47,003 nucleotides of DNA from JBBRMQ01 sp038230775 (GCA_038230775.1 JBBRMQ010000002.1:1-47003); one strand, 5' to 3'; numbered from the stretch's first letter, positions 7,622 to 16,601 are shown. Notes: a model not told the origin generated them from the letters alone. Made by a program: numbers and translations.

Positions 7622-10354
7622 ATAGCGGCCCGTGATGCTGCGCGGATTCGCCGCAATCTCCGACGGTGTCCCGACCGCCACCAGCTCGCCGCCCTGATCG
7701 CCGCCCTCGGGGCCAAGATCGATGACATGGTCCGCGGCCTCGATCAACTGGATGTTGTGCTCGATCACCACGACCGAGTGCCCGCGATCGATGAGGTCCC
7801 GGAAGGTCTTCAGAAGTTGCGTGACATCGGTGGCGTGCAGCCCGGTCGTCGGCTCATCGAATAGGAAGAGTCGCCCGCCGTCCGTTTTCGCATTCTCCGC
7901 GAGGAATGACCCGAGCTTCAGCCGCTGTGCTTCACCGCCAGAGAGCGACTCCGTCGACTGGCCTAACCGCAGATACCCGAGCCCGACGGAGCGGAGCGAG
8001 ATCAAGCGCTTGAGGATCGCTCGCTTGTCGATGAAGAACTTCATCGCTTCGTCGACCGTCATGGTGAGGATGTCGTCGACGTTCTTGTGCTTGTAGGTAA
8101 CCTTCATCACGTGCTCGTTGAAGCGCTTGCCGCCGCACTTGTCGCAGATGACTTCCACGTCCGCGAGAAACTGCATGTCGATCTTGACCGTCCCGGCGCC
8201 TTCGCACACTTCGCAGCGGCCGCCGGCGGTGTTGAACGAAAACATGCCGGCAGTCACGCCGTTGAGTTTCGCAGCCGTGGTTTCCGACAGGAGCTTGCGG
8301 ATCTCATCCCACGCCTTCACGTAGGTCGCGGGATTCGATCGCGTCGAGCGGCCGATCGGAGACTGATCGACGAGTTGCATGTCGTAGATCTTGTCCACGC
8401 CTTCGAGCGCATCGACTTTTCCGACCTCGACGCCGGAAACGCCACGGAACTCGCGCTGATAACGGTTGTACAGACAGTCGCGTATCAGGGTCGACTTGCC
8501 GGAGCCGGAGACGCCGGTGACCGCGACCAGCTGCCCGAGCGGAATCTCCACGTCGATGTTCTTCAGGTTGTTCTGGCGCGCACCGCGGATCTTGATCGCG
8601 GCTTCTGTGTGAGGACCGGCTTCAGCCGGTCGCTGGTGACCGGCTGAAGCCGGTCCACACACAGAGACAGAGCCATCGCGTGCGGTGCCTGGTCCCGAAT
8701 ACAGCACTTCGCCGCCGTACTCGCCCGCTCCCGGGCCTAACTCGACGATGTAGTCGGCACCGGCGATAATCGTCGGATCGTGTTCGACGACGATCACGGT
8801 GTTGCCCGCGTTCTTCAAGCGCCGCAGAACAGCGAGCAGCCGTTCGCTGTCGCGCGCGTGCAGACCCACTGTCGGCTCGTCGATCACGTACATCGTCTCG
8901 GTGAGCGAGCTGCCGAGGGCGGCGGCGAGGTTGATGCGTTGCGATTCACCGCCGGAAAGGGTCCGCGTCTGTCGATCGAGCGTGAGATACGAAAGGCCTA
9001 CCTCGTCGAGATATGTCAGTCGATTCACGATCTCGCGGCGCAGATGGCCCGCGATCTTCTCTTCGGACTTGGACAGCGGGAGATACTCCCAGAACTTGCG
9101 GGCGTCCTTCACGTTCATGCCGAAGAGATCGCCGATCTTCTTTCCGCGGAACGTCACGTAGTCGGCGGCGGCTTTCAGTCGCGAGCCGTGACAATGCGGG
9201 CCGGGTTCGTAGCTGCGGTACTTCGCCAGCTTCACGCGGACGTGGATCTTGTACTTCTTCGTTTCCAGCCACTCGAAGAAGCCCTTGATGCCGTACCACT
9301 TGCTGCGGCCGTCGTGGAGGATGTCCCACTCGGCCTGCGTGAGCTGGTTGATCGGCACATTGAGGCGCAGGTTGTATTTCTTCGCTGCTTTCTCGAGATC
9401 TTCGTAGCAATCTTCGTAACCGGGCGAGTTCCATGGCGCGATCGGACGCTCGTCGAGCCGCAGATTTCTGTTGGGAATCGCCTTGTCGAGGTCGATGCCG
9501 ATGATCCGCCCGTAACCCTGACAGGGCGTGCAGGCGCCTAACGGCGAGTTGAACGAGAAGAGCTGCGGCGTCGGCTCGAGGAACTCCGTGCCGCACGCGT
9601 TGCAGGCGAATCGTGAGGTGAAGCGGTGGCTGATCCATCCGCTGTCGCTCTGCTCGAGGAGATTGACGTTCCCCTTCGCAATCTCGAACGCCTGCTCGAT
9701 CGCCTCGGTGATCTGCGTCTGTTTGTCCGGGTCGACGCGCAGTCGCGTGATCACGAGCTCGAGAGAAGTGATCTTCGTCAGATCCATCTCTTTGAGGTCC
9801 TGCACTTCGCCGTTGACCCAGGCGCGAAAAAAACCGGCGGTGAGAAGTTGGCGCAGGACTTCGTCGCGCGCGGCAGCCTCGAAGAAAATCGGAGCCAGGA
9901 CGACGACCCGCTTTCCGGCGAGGCGTTCTTCGATCGCGGCCGTGATCGACTCCGGTGTCTCCCGTCGAACGGTGACGCCGCAGTCGGGACAGATCGTCTC
10001 GCCGCAGTAGGTCATGAAGAGGCGGATGTGATCGGCGAGCTCCGTCGCGGTGGCGACCGTGGAGCGTGCGTTCTTGACCGAGTTCTTCTGCTCGATCGAG
10101 ATGGCGGGCAGAATGCCGTCGATCTCGTCGACGTCTGGCCGGTCGATCCGCTCGAGGAACTGGCGCACATACGTGGACATCGACTCCACGAAGCGCCGCT
10201 GCCCTTCCGCGTACAGCGTGTTGAAGGCCAGCGACGACTTGCCCGACCCCGACGGACCGGTCAAAACCGTCAGCTGGCGCTGCGGAATGTCGACGGAAAC
10301 GTTCTTCAGGTTGTGAGTTCGCGCGCCTCGAATGGCAATCGTGCGAGTGGGCAT
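7532..10354 (-). CDS. uvrA: UvrABC excinuclease subunit A
   Basis: At 940 residues this is the usual UvrA length. UvrA is the DNA-damage sensor of nucleotide excision repair and a tandem ABC ATPase. NBD1 has Walker A 'GPSGSGKSS' near residue 33 and signature 'LSGGESQRI' in the middle. NBD2 has Walker A 'GVSGSGKST' near 620 and signature 'LSGGEAQRLKL'. The zinc-binding pairs 'CNACG...CTPC' and 'CEVC...CDKC' are present. The usual C-x-x-C-x-G-x-R-L element reads 'GPHCHGSRL', so its first Cys is missing. Residues 564-584, between the two ATPase halves, are encoded by a 62-bp palindrome (8604-8665) not expected in the family. The gene ends the long minus-strand run, 38 bp after the S41 peptidase. 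Whether it is the housekeeping copy or a paralogue cannot be told from this window. Confidence 0.95.
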   Translation of the reverse strand: MPTRTIAIRGARTHNLKNVSVDIPQRQLTVLTGPSGSGKSSLAFNTLYAEGQRRFVESMSTYVRQFLERIDRPDVDEIDGILPAISIEQKNSVKNARSTVATATELADHIRLFMTYCGETICPDCGVTVRRETPESITAAIEERLAGKRVVVLAPIFFEAAARDEVLRQLLTAGFFRAWVNGEVQDLKEMDLTKITSLELVITRLRVDPDKQTQITEAIEQAFEIAKGNVNLLEQSDSGWISHRFTSRFACNACGTEFLEPTPQLFSFNSPLGACTPCQGYGRIIGIDLDKAIPNRNLRLDERPIAPWNSPGYEDCYEDLEKAAKKYNLRLNVPINQLTQAEWDILHDGRSKWYGIKGFFEWLETKKYKIHVRVKLAKYRSYEPGPHCHGSRLKAAADYVTFRGKKIGDLFGMNVKDARKFWEYLPLSKSEEKIAGHLRREIVNRLTYLDEVGLSYLTLDRQTRTLSGGESQRINLAAALGSSLTETMYVIDEPTVGLHARDSERLLAVLRRLKNAGNTVIVVEHDPTIIAGADYIVELGPGAGEYGGEVLYSGPGTARDGSVSVCGPASAGHQRPAEAGPHTEAAIKIRGARQNNLKNIDVEIPLGQLVAVTGVSGSGKSTLIRDCLYNRYQREFRGVSGVEVGKVDALEGVDKIYDMQLVDQSPIGRSTRSNPATYVKAWDEIRKLLSETTAAKLNGVTAGMFSFNTAGGRCEVCEGAGTVKIDMQFLADVEVICDKCGGKRFNEHVMKVTYKHKNVDDILTMTVDEAMKFFIDKRAILKRLISLRSVGLGYLRLGQSTESLSGGEAQRLKLGSFLAENAKTDGGRLFLFDEPTTGLHATDVTQLLKTFRDLIDRGHSVVVIEHNIQLIEAADHVIDLGPEGGDQGGELVAVGTPSEIAANPRSITGRYLSREVEGEVDKPADFVPIRVARDLDAAKR
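8604..8665. repeat. Translated palindromic element inside uvrA
   Basis: This 62-bp near-perfect palindrome has 28-bp arms with one mismatch and a 6-bp loop. Each half is also a hairpin in itself (GACCGGCTTCAGCCGGTC and GACCGGCTGAAGCCGGTC), giving a clover shape on a GTGTGG-type outer stem. It is in frame and adds a peptide containing 'CGPASAGHQRPAEAGPHT' to the UvrA linker. The architecture matches the element in the diguanylate cyclase gene at 35077-35128. Confidence 0.85.
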
Positions 10355-10392
10355 TCGGATCTACAACGCACGCGACCGCAACTGTGTTCCGC

Positions 10393-11799
10393 TCAACGCA
10401 GGGTCTTTTGCAGGGCCGCGCGAGCTTTGAACGCGCGCTGATACGGGCTGTCGACGTTCGACCAGGGAACGAGGACGTCCGGCGCAATACCGGCCACCTC
10501 GTTTGCGCCGTCCGCACGCAGCCGAACGCAATCGGGCAAGCTCAGTTTTCCAGCCGAGTGCGGCAGCGTCGCGTCGATGCCGCCATTCGTGTGGCCGCAA
10601 CCCGCACCACGGGTCGGCAAGCCGGCGATGGTCGCCGCATGATTGTCCTGCATCATCGCGGTGAAGTATTCGGCGGCGGATGCGGTAGCGCCATCGACGA
10701 GGACGATGAGCGGCAGCCGGTTCGCGGACTCGTGGTAGGCGTAGAGGCTGGGATGAAAGAGAACGCCTTTCGACTGGTAGCGGTTCAGCGAGCGAGGCTT
10801 TGCGTACGGAAGGACACCGGTTGCGTAGATTGCGTCCGAGACCACCAGAGAGCAGGCTGGCGTCGTCGTGACATCGCCGAACAGCGTGGAGCGGTCGCAG
10901 GGCTTGGCTGCCTCGTCGAGCGCGGCCCGCAGCCTCGCGGAAGCGGTCAGCAACTGCGGATCGGTCGGCCTCTTCTGCAAGTCGGCCGTCACGTCAGCGA
11001 GCCGATCGGTCAGATCGCGCACCCAGTGGGCATGCCGGATAAATCCGAGGCGTGGTGCCATGAGGGGCTTCGCCGCAAGAACTCGCGCCGCGGGATCGAC
11101 CCAGTCCGATCCGCCACCGTTGCCGGTGAGGTCGACGATCACCGCCTTCGCGCCCGTCTTCGTCAGCGTGGAGATCCGTCGCTCGAGCGCCGCAGTCAGA
11201 CGGTCCGCGACCGCGCGATTGACGTCGTGACGGCAGTCGCTTTCGCACGCCGCATCTTCAGCGAGCTTCAGGTCGTGCAGGGCCGCCAGACAAAGCGCCG
11301 GGTGCAAGCTCTCGGTGAATTCACGAATGCGGATGACACCCACGATCACGTTCTTGTCGAGGTGAAGAACGCCGGCCGGCATGTCGGGCGTATCGTCGTC
11401 CGCGATTGCTGTGTATTCGGGCAAGCGGCCGAATTCGATTCCGCCGATTTCGCGGGTGGCGTAACCGAGCCGGTCGCACAGCGCCGTCTTCGGCGTCGCC
11501 AGGCGAGGTGTCGAAGGCCATTGCACGTACGCGTGGCCGTCGCCGAACGCCGCCATGAACTGATCGATCGCGATCTGCGAATCTCGATCGGTGCTAGCGG
11601 TGCGGATGCGATCTTCCGCGCGCTCCCGAAGCGCGGCAAGGTCGACCTTCCTGTCGTGAATGGCGAAGTCGAGATTCGCGTAATGCACAGCGATCTCGCC
11701 GAGCACGTAATGGAAGTCTTCAAGCCAATCCACATGGGTCGCCGCGTGAGCGCTCCACGCGAACATCATCAGAGGAGCGAGTGCGGCGTACTTGCGCAT
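10393..11799 (-). CDS. S41 family peptidase, exported
   Basis: This 468-residue protein starts with a signal peptide ('MRKYAALAPLMMFAWSAHAA'). The C-terminal half has the C-terminal-processing-protease fold: 'GAKAVIVDLTGNGGGSDW' around 217-233 is the family's 'vlDLRgNgGG' strand, and 'VLVDGATASAAEYF' at 367-379 carries the likely nucleophile Ser374. The usual catalytic Lys about 25 residues later is not obvious ('GLPTRGAGCGHTNGG'), so the dyad may be altered. Several Cys residues (170, 185, 189, 301, 316, 401, 424) suggest disulfides, which fits a periplasmic enzyme. No PDZ domain is visible. It sits 20 bp downstream of the aldo/keto reductase in the same transcriptional direction. Confidence 0.82.
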   Translation of the reverse strand: MRKYAALAPLMMFAWSAHAATHVDWLEDFHYVLGEIAVHYANLDFAIHDRKVDLAALRERAEDRIRTASTDRDSQIAIDQFMAAFGDGHAYVQWPSTPRLATPKTALCDRLGYATREIGGIEFGRLPEYTAIADDDTPDMPAGVLHLDKNVIVGVIRIREFTESLHPALCLAALHDLKLAEDAACESDCRHDVNRAVADRLTAALERRISTLTKTGAKAVIVDLTGNGGGSDWVDPAARVLAAKPLMAPRLGFIRHAHWVRDLTDRLADVTADLQKRPTDPQLLTASARLRAALDEAAKPCDRSTLFGDVTTTPACSLVVSDAIYATGVLPYAKPRSLNRYQSKGVLFHPSLYAYHESANRLPLIVLVDGATASAAEYFTAMMQDNHAATIAGLPTRGAGCGHTNGGIDATLPHSAGKLSLPDCVRLRADGANEVAGIAPDVLVPWSNVDSPYQRAFKARAALQKTLR

Positions 11800-11819
11800 G
11801 CTCTTCAGACGATTAAGGC

Positions 11820-12809
11820 TTACAAACGGATACCGTGCCGCTGATAGAAGTTGTAGTCGCCGAGGCGTGATCGGAGTTTCTCGAGGACTTCGGCGGGCAG
11901 CGTCGCGTCCGCGGCGGCGGTGTTCATGTCCACCTGCCGCACGTTCCTGGCGCCGGGGATCGTGGTCGATACCGCGTCGTTCGCGATCGCGAACTGGATT
12001 GCGGCCGCCGCGAGGCTCGGCGCGGCTCCCGTAACGATCGACTTCACTTCATCGACGCGCTCCAGCGCCTCCTGCAAACGCCGCGCGGTGAGAAAATTCT
12101 GGCGGATGTCATCGGCCGGAAAGACCGTGTCGATGCGGAACTTCCCCGTCAGCAGGCCGGAGGCGAGCGGAACGCGCGCGATGATGCCGTAACCTTTTTC
12201 TTTCGCCGCGGCAAAAAGCTCTTTCTCCGGCGCCTGATTGAGCACGTTGTACAGAACCTGAAGCGCGTGCGCCCAGCCATTGCGCACGACTTCCAGGCCT
12301 TCCTCCGGCGTGGAAACCGAAACGCCCCAGAAGCGGATCTTTCCGGCGTCCTGAAGCCGGTCCATCGCGTCCTGGATCTCGTCGCGGCGCAGATCGTCGA
12401 TCGTCGGACTGTGCACCTGATAGAGATCGATGTAATCGGTGCGCAGCCGCTTCAGCGAACCGTCGACCGCATGGAAGATGTGCTGGCGGGAGAAGTCCTT
12501 TCTCAGCTCGCCGTTCGCGCCGCGCACGACGCCGACCTTCGTCGCAATGACGACGTCCTGCCGGTGGCGCGGCAGCACGATGCCGAGAAGCGATTCACTT
12601 CGTCCGAATCCGTAGCTGTCGGCGGTGTCGAAAAATGTGACGCCGTTTTCGCGCGCGCGGCGGATCGCGGCGAGCGAATCGTCGTCGGACGTTCGTCCCC
12701 ATCCGATCGGCGCCCCCGATCCTTCAGCCGCTCCGCCGATGGCCCACGCGCCAAATCCGACGACGCTCACGCGGATTCCCGTCTTGCCCAGGTCGCGGTA
12801 CTGCATCAT
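11820..12809 (-). CDS. Aldo/keto reductase
   Basis: This 329-residue cytoplasmic NADPH-dependent reductase has the TIM-barrel AKR pattern. 'GFGAWAIGG' is near residue 18. The catalytic tetrad can be placed as Asp61 and Tyr66 ('FFDTADSYG'), Lys91 ('IATKVG') and His133 ('LYQVHSP'). The C-terminal cofactor region is 'TTIPGARNVRQV'. The substrate cannot be inferred. The start ATG overlaps the TGA of the thioredoxin gene upstream (ATGA, 4 bp), so the two are probably co-translated. Confidence 0.92.
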   Translation of the reverse strand: MMQYRDLGKTGIRVSVVGFGAWAIGGAAEGSGAPIGWGRTSDDDSLAAIRRARENGVTFFDTADSYGFGRSESLLGIVLPRHRQDVVIATKVGVVRGANGELRKDFSRQHIFHAVDGSLKRLRTDYIDLYQVHSPTIDDLRRDEIQDAMDRLQDAGKIRFWGVSVSTPEEGLEVVRNGWAHALQVLYNVLNQAPEKELFAAAKEKGYGIIARVPLASGLLTGKFRIDTVFPADDIRQNFLTARRLQEALERVDEVKSIVTGAAPSLAAAAIQFAIANDAVSTTIPGARNVRQVDMNTAAADATLPAEVLEKLRSRLGDYNFYQRHGIRL

Positions 12810-13318
12810 TTTGCCGATTTCGTCAGGGCTTCTGTGACGGCGGCCGTGATGGAGCCTGTCGTTCGCATCGAAAGACCCTCGTACTCGTCGATCATCCTGC
12901 CATCACGTCCGAATACGAAAACCAGCGGCAAGCCGATGCGATTGCCGGCCCGAAAGAACTTGTAGACCTCGAGCGAACCTAAAGCGACGAAGTAGGGGAT
13001 CTTGTGTTGCGTGGCCAGGAACTTTTCGACGGCTTCCTTCTTGTCCCCGGTCACAAGTCCGAGGATGATCAGACCGTCTTTCTCGTGGTCGCGATGGAGC
13101 GCTTCGAACGTAGGCATCTCCATCAGGCACGGGCGGCACCACGTCGCCCAGAAGTCGATGACCACCACTTGCCCTTCGGGAATCAACGCCGCCAGTGATG
13201 TGGTCTTACCGTCGAGTGTCGTGACGGAGAGCCCCGATGAACGCACGTCATCCAGCGTGATGGCGTAGATCGGGGCGGCGAACAGCATGAAGGCGAATGC
13301 GAGCAAACGGATGTTCAT
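12806..13318 (-). CDS. TlpA-like exported thioredoxin
   Basis: The protein is 170 residues. A signal peptide ('LLAFAFMLFAAPIYA') is followed by a thioredoxin fold with the redox centre 'FWATWCRPCLMEMPTFEAL', where WCRPC is the active CxxC. The cis-Pro region is 'IGLPLVFVFGRDG'. TlpA/ResA proteins reduce disulfides in the periplasm. A much longer reading frame continues upstream, but it is the antisense-frame shadow of serA. The ATG at 13318 overlaps the serA stop (ATGA) and directly precedes the signal peptide, so it is chosen. Pairing with an aldo/keto reductase and serA has no obvious biochemical logic; it may only be operon packing. Confidence 0.9.
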   Translation of the reverse strand: MNIRLLAFAFMLFAAPIYAITLDDVRSSGLSVTTLDGKTTSLAALIPEGQVVVIDFWATWCRPCLMEMPTFEALHRDHEKDGLIILGLVTGDKKEAVEKFLATQHKIPYFVALGSLEVYKFFRAGNRIGLPLVFVFGRDGRMIDEYEGLSMRTTGSITAAVTEALTKSAK

Positions 13319-14901
13319 AAGCGGACCTGCTTGACCTCTTCCATTTCCTTGAATGATCGCAGGAAGTTGAGCGTTTCGGGGTCGAGCGGCGAATCGACGG
13401 TGATGATGGCCATGGCCTTGCCGCCGCTTCCGCTGCGCGCGAGGTTGTACTCCGCGATGTTGATCTCGCGGTCGCCGAGGATCGTGCCGACCTTCCCGAC
13501 GACGCCGGGGACGTCCTTGTTGATGATGTAGATGAGGTGCCCTTCCGGTTTGAACTCCACCCGAAAGCTGTTGACGCCCACGATGCGCTGGTTCTTCTCG
13601 CTGAACAACGTGCCGGAGACGCAGACCTCGTCGCGCGCCGATGAGGCGCGGACCGTGATGAGGTTCGTGTAGTCGACAGGCATCGGATGCGTCGTCGCGC
13701 CGATCGCGATGCCGCGATTCTGCGCCACCTGCTCGGCATTGACGAAGTTGATCGACTCCGACAGATGCGGAGTGAGCACACCTTTGAGCGCCGCGACCGA
13801 GAGAATCTTCAGGAGCCGCTCGTCGATGCCCCACGCCTCGACCGCCACTCGGGTGATCGCGCCGCTGAGGACCTGCGCGGCGAAGAGGCCGAGGCGCTCG
13901 GAGAGGTTGATGAGCGGGGCGGCGTCGGCATCGGACAAACCCTCGAACGGCAGGTTGACCGCTGACACAAAGATCGAACCGCGCAGCGCGTCGACGACCA
14001 TCTCCGACGTCTGCACCGCGACGCGATCCTGCGCCTCGATGGTGTTCGCGCCAATGTGCGGCGAGAGGATGATGTTTTTCGCGTTGAGAAACGGGTGATC
14101 TTTTCCCGGCGGCTCCTCGACGAACACATCGACGGCCGCGCCGGCCACCTTGCCGCTGTTGAGCGCATCCGCGAGCGCTTGCTCTTCGTAGATGCCGCCG
14201 CGCGCGATGTTGAGGACCATGACGCCGTCCTTCATCTTCGCGAAGTGTTCCTTCGTGATCATGCCCCTCGTTTCGTCGGTGAGCGGCGTGTGCACGGTGA
14301 TGACGTCCGCCTGCGCGAGAAGCGCGTCGAGCGAGACCATCTCCGCGCCGACTTTCTCGGCGACCGTCGAAGCGATGTACGGGTCGTACGCGATCACGCG
14401 CATGCCGAACGCTCGCGCACGCGTGGTGATGCGCGTTCCGATGCGACCGAGGCCGAGGATGCCGAGCGTCTTGCCATTGAGCTCGACGCCCATGAACTTC
14501 GAGCGTGTCCACTCCCCCCGCTTCACACTGGCATGCGCCTCGGGAATGTTGCGGCAGAGCGCGAGCAGCATCGCCATGGTGTGCTCGGTGGCCGACATGA
14601 TGTTCGCCGTCGGCGCGTTGATGACCAGAATGCCTCGGGCGGTGCACGCTTCGACATCGACGTTGTCGAGGCCCACTCCGGCGCGGCCGATGATGCGCAG
14701 GCGCGTGCCCGCGTTCACCAGCTCCTGCGTAACCGCGGTCCCGCTGCGCGTGATGAGCGCATCCGATTCCGAAACGGCCTTCAGCAGCTCGGGGCCTTTG
14801 AGTCCCGCTCTGTAATCCAGCTCGACATCTTGCGCCGCGCGCAGGATCGCCAGGCCGGAATCAGCGAGGGTATCGGTGACGAGAACTCGATGTTTGGTCA
14901 T
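13315..14901 (-). CDS. serA: D-3-phosphoglycerate dehydrogenase
   Basis: SerA oxidises 3-phosphoglycerate to 3-phosphohydroxypyruvate with NAD, the first step of serine synthesis. At 528 residues it is the long bacterial type. The Rossmann motif 'LGLGRIGTRITTRA' is near 148. Active-site segments are 'NIARGGIYEE', 'VFVEEPPGKDHPF' and 'LSPHIGANTIEAQ' (Arg, Glu, His). An intervening domain follows, and a C-terminal ACT domain ('INKDVPGVVGKVGTILGD') spans about 450-528, the usual site of serine feedback inhibition. It starts directly after the aminotransferase stop (TAAATG, no gap) and overlaps the thioredoxin start by 4 bp. Confidence 0.97.
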   Translation of the reverse strand: MTKHRVLVTDTLADSGLAILRAAQDVELDYRAGLKGPELLKAVSESDALITRSGTAVTQELVNAGTRLRIIGRAGVGLDNVDVEACTARGILVINAPTANIMSATEHTMAMLLALCRNIPEAHASVKRGEWTRSKFMGVELNGKTLGILGLGRIGTRITTRARAFGMRVIAYDPYIASTVAEKVGAEMVSLDALLAQADVITVHTPLTDETRGMITKEHFAKMKDGVMVLNIARGGIYEEQALADALNSGKVAGAAVDVFVEEPPGKDHPFLNAKNIILSPHIGANTIEAQDRVAVQTSEMVVDALRGSIFVSAVNLPFEGLSDADAAPLINLSERLGLFAAQVLSGAITRVAVEAWGIDERLLKILSVAALKGVLTPHLSESINFVNAEQVAQNRGIAIGATTHPMPVDYTNLITVRASSARDEVCVSGTLFSEKNQRIVGVNSFRVEFKPEGHLIYIINKDVPGVVGKVGTILGDREINIAEYNLARSGSGGKAMAIITVDSPLDPETLNFLRSFKEMEEVKQVRL

Positions 14902-15978
14902 TTACTTCGCCACCTCTTCCAGCACATCGAGCATCGCGTCCACGGATTCGAGCGACATGTCGCCCATGTGTCCGATCCGGAAGGTCGTCGCCTTCCACGT
15001 GCCGTAGCCGCCGCCTAACGTGAAGCCGCGGCGTTTCATCTCGTTGCGGATCTCTTCCGGATTCTTTGCTGGTTTCAACGCGGTTACAGTCGGCGACGCG
15101 TGCGCGGGATCTGAAGCCAGCTCCGCGTACGGCGCGGTGCGGCGAAGCGTCAACTGGCGCATCGCTACGTGCCGCTTGAATCGCGCTTCGAGGCCTTCTT
15201 CTTCAACAATGTGCCGCAGCTGCGCCTCGAGCGCATAGAAATGCGGAATCGACGGCGTTGACGGAACGCTGCCCTCATCCGCATTTTTCTTGTAGGAGAG
15301 AAAATCAAAGTACGTTCCGCGGTACGGCATCTTCGCCGCGCGCGCGAGGGCATTCTGCGATAGCGCGAACACCGTGATCCCAGGCGGCATCGCGATGGCC
15401 TTCTGCACGCTGGCGAAACAGACGTCGAGTCCCCACTCATCGAATTGCAGCGGGATGCCGCCGAGGGATGAGACGGCGTCGACGAGGATGAGGGTATCGG
15501 GCGATGCGTCGCGAACCACACTGGCAAGCTGCTGAACATCGTTCGTGACGCCGGTTGAGGTCTCGTTGTGCGTCAGGGTGACCGCGTCGTAATGCGCGCG
15601 CGGGCTCGCCAGGTGATCGGCAAGCGCGTCGGAATCGACGGCGTTTCCCCACCCTGCGTCGAGCCGGTCGACTTCGAGCCCGAGCGTCTCCGCGATCGCC
15701 GCCCAGCGTTCGGAAAAAGCTCCGCACTGTGTGACGAGAACGCGCCGCGAGACGCAGTTCGCGAGCGCGGCCTGCATCAGGCCGGTGCCCGAACAAGTCG
15801 CGACGAGCGCGTCCTGCTTCGTCGCGAACAACGGCTTCAGGTTGGCGACGATCTTCGTGAACAGCGTTTTGAACTCGGCGCCGCGGTGGCCGATCATCGG
15901 ACGCGTCATCTCCTGCAGGAGCTCGGGACGCACCCACGTGGGCCCGGGGATGAAAAACTTGCAGTCGTCGCCTGTCAT
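14902..15978 (-). CDS. Class V aminotransferase, probable phosphoserine aminotransferase
   Basis: This 358-residue PLP enzyme opens with 'KFFIPGPTWVRPELLQEM', the hallmark of the alanine-glyoxylate/serine-pyruvate group of class V aminotransferases. 'ATCSGTGLMQAAL' binds the PLP phosphate, Asp167 ('LILVDAVSS') pairs with the PLP nitrogen, and Lys193 ('ASVQKAIAMPPG') is the Schiff-base lysine. Its place between a DxDST phosphatase and serA, with a 4-bp overlap upstream and no gap downstream, argues that it makes phosphoserine from phosphohydroxypyruvate. By sequence it is not the classical E. coli-type SerC, so that role is inferred from context. The longer upstream frame is a shadow of the phosphatase gene. 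Confidence 0.88.
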   Translation of the reverse strand: MTGDDCKFFIPGPTWVRPELLQEMTRPMIGHRGAEFKTLFTKIVANLKPLFATKQDALVATCSGTGLMQAALANCVSRRVLVTQCGAFSERWAAIAETLGLEVDRLDAGWGNAVDSDALADHLASPRAHYDAVTLTHNETSTGVTNDVQQLASVVRDASPDTLILVDAVSSLGGIPLQFDEWGLDVCFASVQKAIAMPPGITVFALSQNALARAAKMPYRGTYFDFLSYKKNADEGSVPSTPSIPHFYALEAQLRHIVEEEGLEARFKRHVAMRQLTLRRTAPYAELASDPAHASPTVTALKPAKNPEEIRNEMKRRGFTLGGGYGTWKATTFRIGHMGDMSLESVDAMLDVLEEVAK

Positions 15979-16601
15979 GCGATGAGGTGAGGAATCACGG
16001 CCGCCATCTCCGTGACGAAGACATCCGCATTGTCCCTGACGAGCGGCCGGATGTGAACACCGCCGAATCCGATGAAAAGGTCCACGGCCGGTTTGGCCTC
16101 CAGGTCGCTGGCGCCGTCGCCGATCATCGCCGCGCCTCCTTTCGTCCGCGCGCGAACGTCGCGGATGACGAGCTCCTTGCCGCCGGTCTGCGTGAGAAAC
16201 GAGGGCTCGAAGCCGTCGTAAGCACCGTCGGCGAACCGGAGGCGAACGGCGTGGACGGCTCGAATCCCGAGCCGGTCCGCCAGAGGAAGAATGGCCTGCT
16301 CGATGCCGGCGCTGACGATGTGAATGACCGCTCCCGCGTCGCGAAGGCGCGCGACCGTATCCTCGGCGCCTGGAACGAGGGAGTCGACGTATTGCCTGCC
16401 GAGCGACTGGATCTGCGCATGGGTCGGCTGAATCCTCTGCAAACGCCGCGCATAGACCTCTTCCAGAGGGATCTGGCCGTTCATCGCGGCCGCGGTCAGC
16501 TTCGCAATCTCCGGGTTTCCACCGGCCAGAATGTCGATGCCTTCGATGGTGACGAGTGTCGAGTCGACGTCGAAAAACACGAGGCGGTACTTCGCTTTCA
16601 C
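15975..16601 (-). CDS. serB: HAD phosphatase, probable phosphoserine phosphatase
   Basis: This 208-residue HAD-superfamily protein carries the motif I 'FFDVDSTLVTIEGIDILAGG' (Asp11 nucleophile, Asp13 acid/base; DxDST is the phosphoserine phosphatase form). Motif II is 'HIVSAGIEQAI', and 'KELVIRDVRARTKGGAAMIGDGASDLEA' spans motifs III and IV, here cited by its parts 'GGKELVIRD' and 'MIGDGASDLEA'. It would release serine from phosphoserine, the last step of the pathway. It overlaps the aminotransferase start and its own start overlaps the stop of the next HAD gene (ATGA in both cases). The symbol rests on motif plus context. Confidence 0.85.
   Translation of the reverse strand: MKAKYRLVFFDVDSTLVTIEGIDILAGGNPEIAKLTAAAMNGQIPLEEVYARRLQRIQPTHAQIQSLGRQYVDSLVPGAEDTVARLRDAGAVIHIVSAGIEQAILPLADRLGIRAVHAVRLRFADGAYDGFEPSFLTQTGGKELVIRDVRARTKGGAAMIGDGASDLEAKPAVDLFIGFGGVHIRPLVRDNADVFVTEMAAVIPHLIA

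Noticed and set aside
10384..11844. A 486-codon plus-strand frame opposite the S41 peptidase
   Set aside because: Arg-rich antisense shadow; the minus strand carries the signal peptide and catalytic motifs.
12806..14647. A 613-codon minus-strand frame through serA and the thioredoxin gene
   Set aside because: Only its last 170 codons are real (the thioredoxin). The rest is Arg/Ala/His-rich, the usual look of a shadow frame in GC-rich DNA, and serA covers it in another frame with full family motifs.
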